Assembly (NCBI GenBank): GCA_029215795.1
Contig: JARDYH010000005.1
Location: 36,338,001-36,402,000 of the forward strand
Source: Anniella stebbinsi
Lineage: Eukaryota > Chordata > Lepidosauria > Squamata > Anniellidae
Direction of reading: 5' to 3'
DNA: 64,000 nt
A program made the position numbers and the translations under genes. Of this stretch, positions 57,115-64,000 are shown piece after piece. Position 1 is the first letter of the stretch; each line of letters begins with the position of its first letter. Below the pieces are notes generated by a model that saw only the letters and a list, made by a program, of their open reading frames with translations, was not told the origin of the DNA and did not search any database.

Positions 57115-57754
57115 GTGAAGCTGGTGCACCTCCACTTGGCCATTCTCAGCAGGCTGCACGGGCGGTGGGGATACTGGACTCTACCCACGTGTGCATCCTG
57201 CCCCCCCTCTCGGAGCAACGAGTACTACCCTGGCAGACAAGCTAGCGATAGGGCGCTTCTTCTCCTCCGGCCCTGCTTCCGTGTGCGGGCATGCTGTGGG
57301 TCCTGTGCTCCTGGCCGACCAGGCGTTTGCCCTTCAGCCATGGCTGATGACCCCTTACTGCTACCCCCGAACACCCATGCAGAGGAAGTTCAACTACTAC
57401 CACTACCACTGCCGTGCCCACCTACCTGTTGAGCACGCCTTTGGGCACCTGAAGGTGCGTTGGCACTCTCTGTTTAGCTTGCTTGACCTTCAGTCTGACA
57501 TCATCCCAGGCGTCATCACGTGCTGCTGCATTCTGCACAACATCCGTGAGTCTCATGGGGATGTGTTACTGGCAGACCACCCTGACCTGCCTCGGCCGGG
57601 TGATGACAACGATGCCATTCCTGTGGATGGGAGGGACGTGGCACCCTTGCCGCAGCCCCTGAACCTGGCTGGAGAGTGTGGGGCACATGCAGAGGCGATT
57701 CGGGTGTATCAAAAGATCGGGGATTGGATCTGGGCGCACTACCCCCACGTGTGA
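57115..57754 (+). pseudogene. Harbinger ORF2: DDE-type transposase, partial and frameshifted
   Basis: The family is the PIF/Harbinger (HARBI1-like) nuclease that cuts and pastes the element. The first catalytic Asp is seen in GILDSTHVCILPP (57165-57203). A frame change then leads into a 187-codon open stretch ending at TGA 57752-57754. That stretch holds the second Asp in LLADQAFALQPWLMTPY and the Glu in VEHAFGHLKVRWHSLF, followed by CCILHNI and the terminal KIGDWIWAHYPHV. Sequence expected between the first and second Asp is largely missing, and the N-terminal half is not recognisable, apart from a possible MRAQRRRHRVLQ at 56968-57003. The cause could be deletion or intron loss. It cannot encode active enzyme. 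Confidence 0.8.
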
Positions 57755-57978
57755 GCAGGAGATGTGGAGTGAGCGTCTGTGGACTGGCATCGCTTCTTGA
57801 GAGAGAGGGTCGCCCCTCCTTACATTGCTTCCCTTGCTACCCTTTGCCACATTGAGGTGCCGTGCTCTGAGGAGACCTAACCTTTATGCCTTAGTGGCTG
57901 CCTGTGCCTAGGGCGAGGGTGGCTTGCCTTTCTGATTAATCCCCAGTGGCCATGTACCTATTTCAGTGGTGCTTCAGG

Positions 57979-57984
57979 AATAAA
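57979..57984 (+). promoter_or_regulatory. Polyadenylation signal of the Harbinger transposase unit
   Basis: AATAAAG 225 bases after the transposase stop. The deletion derivative at 33681-35232 keeps the same signal in the same place relative to its transposase end (34176-34181, minus strand), which supports a conserved 3' end. Confidence 0.65.
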
Positions 57985-58713
57985 GATTGTTGACATAGCG
58001 ACCTTTCTTGCCATCGTTCCTGTGTGTCCAGAAGGGTTCGCTTGGGGAGGTGTTGGGATCGTCTGGGGACTGAGGAGAGCTCGATGATGCCACCCAGCCC
58101 ATGTGGGGAGGGATTGGGGTCTCCCTCGTGTGGCATTTGGCCAGTGCTTGCATGAACGTTGGACAAGCGCTGCCTTCCTCAGCAGCAGATGGCGATGGGG
58201 AGAGCTGGGAGGGTGGATCAGGCGGCTGTGGTGTCTGCATAGCATGTGGGTGAGTGATCTGGGAACACGTTGGGCATCGAGAATGCGGGTGCGAAGGGAT
58301 GCGGGTGACGTAGCTGGGGGTGCCATGAAGGGGCGGGGGGGCAGTACATCTGTATGGCTATGGCGCTGAACCTCGCTGCTGAGTCTGGAGAGGGGGAAGC
58401 CTGCCCAGTGCTGCCCAGCATCCAATGAGGCCTGAGAGGCGTGTCTTCCTACTGCTGCGATATTAGCGGCCATGAATTTCGGGCCACGGTGTGTGCTGGG
58501 ATATGACTGGGAGGCCGGCAGGAGGTGGGAGGGCGGGGAAAGGGGCAGGCGGACTGTCAGTCAAGTGCACGTTTGCTGTTCACGAACGCAGCGGAGGCTG
58601 CAACCATGCAATGGAGGTGGGGCAACATGTCGTGTGGTGGGTGCCACCAAAATAACGCACTGTCAGTATGCTATTCCCCCCTCCGTTGCCTAATGTGTTG
58701 TCCGAATACACTC

Positions 58714-59829
58714 TCTTTCTTATTAGGAATGGTAACCAAGCATATTTAATTTAAGAACCTCCAAGCAATCTCAACCTATTATTTGAAGAGTGATATTTGA
58801 TTCCCTTTGATAAGTGAATCCTTTTAATAAACTTCTTTTTGTTCATTTTGAAGGTTGTTTCTAGTGGTGGTGTCAATCCTGTGCTTACACCATAAAAACA
58901 AGGCTGCTGAGTTTATTTTAATTAAAGAGGTTTTATTTTTTGGCAACAATTAAAGTTTTATAGCAGAGGCAGCATTGGTAACTTTATTAAAAAGTGTGGC
59001 AATGAGTTCCATGGACCCAAGCTTCAATGTGTTGCTGTGTTTTAAATTCTAGGTGTGTTAACCTTTATGTTCTCTTGCAAGTGGCGGTAGTGGTGGGATA
59101 ACTTCTGGTATTTTTTCGTATGTGTTTTTTAGAAATGCATTCGCTGTGCTTGTTTGCACTTAACTGAAAATTGAAGGTTAATTAACCCGCAATTTGCCAT
59201 GCACGAGTGAGAGTGAGTGAGCCTGCTTAAGCATGATGTGCGAACCTGAGGCGTGAGTTCTTTAAGGATTTGATGTTTAAGGGTTTTTTAACCTTAGGTT
59301 AACCACTGGGCAGTTTAGCCCCTAAAGAAACCAGTGGTTACACATCATGTTCAACAATCTACAACTTGGCTGATCACAGGCTGTTGATTAAAAGCAGAAG
59401 TGGGAGGGCATGTTTGCTCACTCTTGCTTATTTGAGAACCGGGTCACTGACTGCTGCACATATGATGATTCTAGTCAAATGTTTAAGAATGAATATGACT
59501 TGGAACATCCCTAAATGTCTGTTAGTAAAAGAGGCATTAGATCAATAATCTTAATAAGGAATGGAAGAAATAACCATTTTCCTCCATGGCTTCAAAATTT
59601 CCAGGAATATTGTGTCTCTAGTCTTCTATAAGTCTTTGTATCATGCAGTTTTAAAAAATGTTTTCAGGGAGTAAATGCCAGATAGCAATATGTAAAGCCT
59701 TGTCATAAATATTTTATTCATTCTGAAAGGAAATATTTTATTCAAAATTGTTCAATTTTTAAAAATTAAATAAAGAAGTCTCTTGGGAAAAAAATGGCAG
59801 AAAACATGTCCTCCCCTTCCCCATTTTTT
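58714..59829. other. Unassigned A/T-rich sequence
   Basis: A possible small palindromic element lies around 59280-59340, where GGTTAACCACTGG and CCAGTGGTTACAC face each other. Otherwise nothing is recognisable. Confidence 0.4.
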
Positions 59830-60480
59830 TCCGGATCTCTCTATTAAAAAGCCATCAAGGCGGTGCACAACAATTTAAAATCATAAGATCAGAAAACAGT
59901 TGCCACTAAAACAATTACATAATTTATAAGGCTAAATGAAAGAGATACATCTTTACACCCTTTCACATCAAGAGAGTGAGGGCCAAAAATAATAATTGTA
60001 GGAGTGAATTCCATAGTTTGGGAGCAACACAAAATAAATGATGGGTCCTGAAGATTTTAACAACCGGGGAGGTTCATAATGAAAAAGGCAGGAAGGGTCC
60101 CTTAGATAGCCAGTTCCTTCTCTTCTGCTGCTCCCAGACTGTGGAATGGCCTGCCGGAGATTTGACAAATTAGCAGTCTTCATGAATTTAAGAGAGCAGT
60201 GAAGACTGATCTCTTCCGGCAGGCCTACCCAGTTGAATTGTAAGATGTTTTTAATGATGTATTCGTTTTTATTTGTTTTAATATTTTATCCATTTTGTGT
60301 TTCTAGTGTTTATATTTATTGTTGTTCCCCGCCTCGATCCGGAGGAAGAGGCGAGTTATAAATAAATATATTATTATTATTATTATTATTATTATTAAAT
60401 TGTTTAAGGCTTTAAAGGTTTTTTAAAAAACCAGCACCTTGAATTGAGCCTGGAAAGCAGTTGGCAAGCATTGGCAAGAT
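59830..60480. mobile_element. Composite of L2-type LINE 3' fragments in both orientations
   Basis: About 60100-60400 (+) shows the L2-like end: GACTGTGGAATGGCCTGCCG (WNGLP motif), CTCTTCCGGCAGGCCTACCC (LFRQAYP) and CGCCTCGATCCGGAGGAAGA, then an (ATT)n tail at 60370-60396. Immediately after, 60404-60475 is an opposite-strand L2 piece, with AAAACCAGCACCTTGAATTG equivalent to QFKVLVF. 59840-60060 is probably also reverse-oriented L2. Confidence 0.65.
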
Positions 60481-60727
60481 GGGTGTAATAGACTAATCTC
60501 AGTGGGCTTGTACACACGATCAAATTACTCTCTATGACTTATTTAAGCCATGGTGAGCTGTAGCATATGCTGTTGTGTGCAGGTGGCCATTTTGAATATT
60601 CATTGCCCTGCCGCAGCTTGTCATGTTGTGCGAACACAGGTGGTTGTGCAAGGAGTAATAAGCCTTGCATAACCTGACAACAGACCATGGATTATGCAAT
60701 GGTTTTTTATTCTGCACAAAAAGCTAT
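60481..60727. other. Unassigned, possible DNA-transposon remnant
   Basis: The words TGTACACACGATCAAATTAC and CATGTTGTGCGAACACAGGT resemble the ends of the palindromic MITEs nearby, but no clean terminal inverted repeat can be closed. Confidence 0.3.
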
Positions 60728-60925
60728 AGCAGAGGTTGGCAATTTCTGGCCCTCCAGATGTTTTAGCCTACAACTCCTCTATCAGCCCAAGCAGTATAGT
60801 CAAAGGTGAGGTATCATGGGAGTTGGATTTCTTGCAAGAGGATATAAATGTAGCAGTAGTAATAATTGTAATAATAATAGTTGTAGGCCAAAACAGCTGG
60901 AGGGCCACAAATCCCTTCCCAGGCT
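60728..60925. repeat. Foldback repeat with internal insertion
   Basis: CTGGCCCTCCAGATGTTTTA..GCCTACAACTCC faces TAGTTGTAGGCCAAAACAGC..TGGAGGGCCAC. The right arm is displaced by about 65 bases that include an (AATAAT)n-like run near 60858-60878. Confidence 0.6.
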
Positions 60926-61256
60926 ATAGGGCGTCACTGCTACTCTTGAAGTACTGATAATGCACTCCTGTTTTGCATCAGTACATCTTTAAAGCAATCA
61001 GCATTAGACCTAAGTAGAGCACATTGCACAGAGGTTGTAATCCTATACACTTTAGCTGGGATTAAGCAGCATGGACACAGTGGGACCTGCTTCTAAATAG
61101 ATGTGTGTAGGATTCTGCTGTTAGTAGCCTAACCTTGAAGGAGAGAGGAGGAGGAAGCTGAAAGGCAGAATTGACTTTTGATATAATGTGTGACCTTTGA
61201 CCCAGGTACATAACATAGTCCTGATTCCCATCTCTTCCTCTGGTCCAACTTACTGA

Positions 61257-61787
61257 CTGGGTTCAGACAACACGATAACCAATGATGGTTTAAATAGTCA
61301 ACGGACTGTTATTTAACTCACCATGGGTTACCATGTTGTGTGGAGGGAATTTTTAACTAACGGTTGGTTATTTGGCCAAAATTACCAACGCAAATATAAC
61401 CAATGTTATGCACAGTTGGCTATTTGAACAACCATCGATTATCATGTTGTGTGGAGGGTACTGTTGGTTATTTTCTCGACCATCATTAGTTATTTCATCA
61501 GTCACAGAGGTCGCAAGGCAAGAGTGGTCAAAGCGGTAGCTGCCACTCTAGTCCAGCCGGCAGGATAGAGTTTTGGCAGCAGTGGCTGGTGGGATACTAG
61601 TGGGAGGGCTGAGGGGGGAGAGAGGGAGGGGGATGAGTGAGTCAACTCAGCATGGACTAATAGTCAACTCAACGCTGATCTTAATCCACACCATAGTTGA
61701 TTATTATGTTGTGTGGGGAGCACCTCATAGATAAACAACTGTTAAGTTGAATATTACCTCACCATTGACTATCATGTCTGAATGCAG
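61257..61787. mobile_element. Harbinger-derived MITE, sibling of the 47600 copy
   Basis: CTGGGTTCAGACAACACGAT at the left and CATGTCTGAATGCAGCT at the right. ACT precedes GGGTTCAGAC and ACT also follows near 61790, a plausible 3-bp duplication. It aligns along its whole length with 47600-48108. The middle, AGAGGTCGCAAGGCAAGAGT, is close to AGAGGCCGCCAGCAAGAGCG in the coding Harbinger at 53846-53865. Confidence 0.75.
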
Positions 61788-61939
61788 CTACTGTGTCCTT
61801 GAAACATGTTGAGATCCTGAATAGAAATGACAACCAAGATTTCCTTCGTTCAGCTGAAGGATGGACTGTTAGATTTATCAAGGAGCATCATGGCAGAAGT
61901 TAGCAGCAATCTTTCATTGTCTTTACTGTTCAGACAAAT

Positions 61940-63868
61940 TGATGGGATGGTTTAAAGTGAAACTTAGGCAAGCTTAAAAAAGGATACATATAGGAAGTGG
62001 AAGGAAGGCCAGGCTACAAAAGAAGAGCACAAACAAGTAGCACAGAAGTGCCGGAACGGTATCAGGAAAGCTAAAGCTGAGAAGGAGCTGAGGCTAGCGA
62101 GGGATGCTAAAAGCAATAAAAAGGCTTTCTTCAGATACGCGAATAGAAAAAGACAGAGGAAAGAAATGGTGGTTCAACTGCTTCATGAGGATAGCAAATT
62201 GGTAACTGATAACAAAGAAAAGGCCGAATGCTCAATTCCTACTTTGGCTCAGTCTTCTCTCAAAAGCGGGTCCTGGAAAAAGTGAAATACAAGCTGTCGG
62301 GGCAGGATTGCGGTTTGAGATTGATAAACAAATGGTCAAGGAACACCTAATTTCTTTGAACAAGTTCAAATCTCCAGGGCCCGATGAACTGCATCCTAGA
62401 CTAATAAAAGAGGTGGCAGAAGAACTCTCAGAACCACTCTCTATTATCTTTGCGAAATCATGGAAGATGGGTGAAGCACCAGACGACTGGAGGAGGGCTA
62501 ATGTTGTCCCTATCTTCAAAAAGGGCAAAAAAGAGGAACCTGGGAACTACAAACCAGTCAGTCTGACATCCACCCTGGGAAAATTTTGGAGCAGATTATA
62601 AAGAAGTCAATCTGTAAACACCTTGAAAACAATGCAGTGATGACTAGAAGCCAGCATGGATTTGTCAAGAACAAATCCTGTCAGACTAATCTGATTTCAT
62701 TTTTTGATCGGGTAACCTCCCTTGTGGACTGTGGGAATGCTGTGGATATGGTATATCTTGACTTCAGCAAAGCTTTTGACAAAGCGCCCCGTGACAGTCT
62801 GATTAACAAACTAGTGAAAAGTGGGCTAGATGGACCAACTATTAGGTAGATCCACAGTTGGCTACAGAATTGGACTCAAAGAGTGCTTATCAATGGTACC
62901 TTTTCACACTGGGGGAAGGTAACAAGCGGGGTACCACAGGGCTCAGTCCTGGGCCCAGTACTCTTCAACATTTTTATTAATGATTTGGACGAGGAGATGC
63001 AGGGAATGCTGATCAAATTTGCAGACAACACAAAATTGGGTGGGATCGCTAATACCCTAGAAGACAGAAACAGACTCCAAAGTTATCTTGATAGACTGGA
63101 GCGCTGGGCTGAAAACAACAGAATGAAATTTAATAGGGAAAAATGCCAAGTTCTACATCTAGGAAAAAGAAACCAAATGCACAGTTCAAGATGGGGGATA
63201 CTTGACTAATCAATACGGCAAGCGAGAAGGATCTTGGAATTGTTGTAGATCACAAGCTGAATATGAGCCAACAGTGTAATGTGGCTGCAAAAAAAGCAAA
63301 TGCTATTTTGGGCTGCATTGGTACTGGTTCACCTCTATTCGGCAATGGTTAGGCCCCATCTTGAGTATTGCGCCCAGTTCTGGGCACCACACTTCAAGAA
63401 GTATGCAGACAATCTGGAGCGTGTTCAAAGGAGGGCAACGAGGATGATTAGGGGTCTGGAAACAAAGCCCTATGAGGAGAGATTGAAAGAACTAGGCATG
63501 TTTAGCCTGGAGAAGAGACGATTGAGGGGAGACATGATAGGACTCTTCAAATACTTGAAAGGTTGTCACACAGAGGAGGGCCAGGATCTCTTCTTGATCA
63601 ACGCAGAATGCAGGACACAGAATAATGGGCTCAAGTTACAGGAAGCCAGATTCCGGCTGGACATCAGGAAAAACCTCTTGACTGTTAGATCAATACGACA
63701 GTGGAACCAATGACCTAGGGAGGTGGTGGGCTCTCCTAGACTAGAGGCCTTCAAGAGGCAGCTGGACAACCATCTGTCAGGGATGCTTTAAGGTAAATTC
63801 CTGCATTGAGCAGGGGTTGGACTCGATGGCCTTATAGGCCCCTTCCAACTCTACTGTTCTATGATTTT
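61940..63868 (+). mobile_element. 5'-truncated CR1 LINE
   Basis: It begins inside ORF2, upstream of the reverse transcriptase core, and runs to the 3' tail TCCAACTCTACTGTTCTATG at about 63856. The endonuclease domain and 5' end are missing, as is usual for target-primed insertions. The 3' untranslated part is the same as that of the CR1 remnant at 37840-38052. Confidence 0.9.
61990..63791 (+). pseudogene. CR1 ORF2 reverse transcriptase, multiply disrupted
   Basis: It copies the element's own RNA into the genome. Domains in order: KKAFFRYANRKRQRKE (about 62117-62164); SPGPDELHPRLIKE (62371-62412); a GNYKPVSLTSTLG block (62539-62579); SQHGFVKNKSCQTNLI (62653-62695); VYLDFSKAFDKAP (62752-62790); GVPQGSVLGPVLFNIFINDLD (62929-62991); FADNTKLGG (63018-63044); [16 protein letters not shown] and [14 protein letters not shown] in the 3' part. 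Lesions: a frame change near 62230-62310, a 1-base loss near 62580, TAG for a conserved Trp at 62847, frame changes near 63200 and 63330, and TGA at 63711-63713. The catalytic FADD box reads FADN. It is inactive. Confidence 0.9.
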
Positions 63869-64000
63869 ATGAAGATTATGAATTTAACAAAGTGGGATCA
63901 AGAAGCCTGCCTTGGCTGTGAATGCAATGAGTTCTAGATCGGCAGAAGTGAGCTTCGGGCCTTGTCTTTTTTTGCCTTGGAGAGGTGTCCGGGTAAAGAG

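Larger units (their letters stand above)
53597..58713 (+). mobile_element. Two-gene PIF/Harbinger DNA transposon (inactive)
   Basis: The left end GGCTCAGTTCGGACGACACG and the right end ..CTAATGTGTTGTCCGAAT are imperfect terminal inverted repeats. The outermost six bases of the right end are degenerate. TCT flanks both proposed ends (53594-53596 and 58714-58716), as expected for a 3-bp Harbinger duplication. A 7-bp ACACTCT match at 53590-53596 and 58708-58714 is an alternative reading. It holds a Myb/SANT-like gene, then a DDE transposase gene, both on the + strand, then AATAAA at 57979-57984. Subterminal ACATGTCGTGTGG motifs occur near both ends (53782 and 58626). The interior is GC-rich, which explains the many shadow frames. 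Confidence 0.85.

Noticed and set aside
1..64000. CRISPR array or endogenous retrovirus
   Set aside because: No regularly spaced identical repeats with unique spacers, and no paired LTRs or gag/pol/env-like frames, were seen. The reverse transcriptase signals are all non-LTR (CR1/L2).

Overview
The window is vertebrate nuclear DNA, most likely from a squamate reptile (lizard). The evidence is the interspersed-repeat mix: decayed CR1 and L2 LINEs, tRNA-derived SINEs of squamate type, a PIF/Harbinger DNA transposon with several miniature relatives, and many short foldback elements. The species assignment is inference. I found no bacterial-style operon, CRISPR array, structural RNA gene or provirus.

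Layout. Bases 1-3327 are a degenerate TTAGGG/CCCTAA-bearing satellite with units of about 145-180 bp. Its orientation flips head-to-head at about 1028/1029, which suggests subtelomeric or former telomeric DNA. Bases 3328-9080 are intergenic and sprinkled with repeats. A CpG-rich promoter at about 9080-10100 leads into the only protein-coding gene I can fully support, RHEBL1 (Ras homolog enriched in brain like 1). It lies on the + strand at 9504-22790 as eight coding exons that join without any frame break into a 184-residue GTPase ending in a CaaX box. Its introns hold SINEs, foldback repeats and a small Harbinger-like MITE. From about 23500 to 41700 no gene is recognisable. That stretch is repeats (L2 with a CR1 inserted and a further insertion inside the CR1, Harbinger deletion derivatives, foldback elements) and unassigned sequence.

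A second CpG-rich stretch, about 41750-44060, looks like a promoter and untranslated first exon of an unidentified gene, possibly spliced out at 44060. No coding exon for it is visible. Bases 44100-53590 are again repeats and unassigned DNA. They include a 316-bp foldback at 52077-52392 with nearly identical 138-bp arms. Bases 53597 to about 58713 are a roughly 5.1-kb two-gene PIF/Harbinger transposon. Its Myb/SANT-like gene and its DDE transposase gene are both frameshifted. The elements at 23919, 33681, 47600 and 61257 share its terminal repeats, and three of them share internal sequence, so they look like its non-autonomous derivatives. The window ends in a 5'-truncated CR1 LINE (about 61940-63868) whose reverse transcriptase carries several lesions, including a changed catalytic box.

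Functionally, one host gene (RHEBL1, a predicted mTORC1-pathway GTPase) sits between a telomere-like satellite and a long transposon-rich interval.
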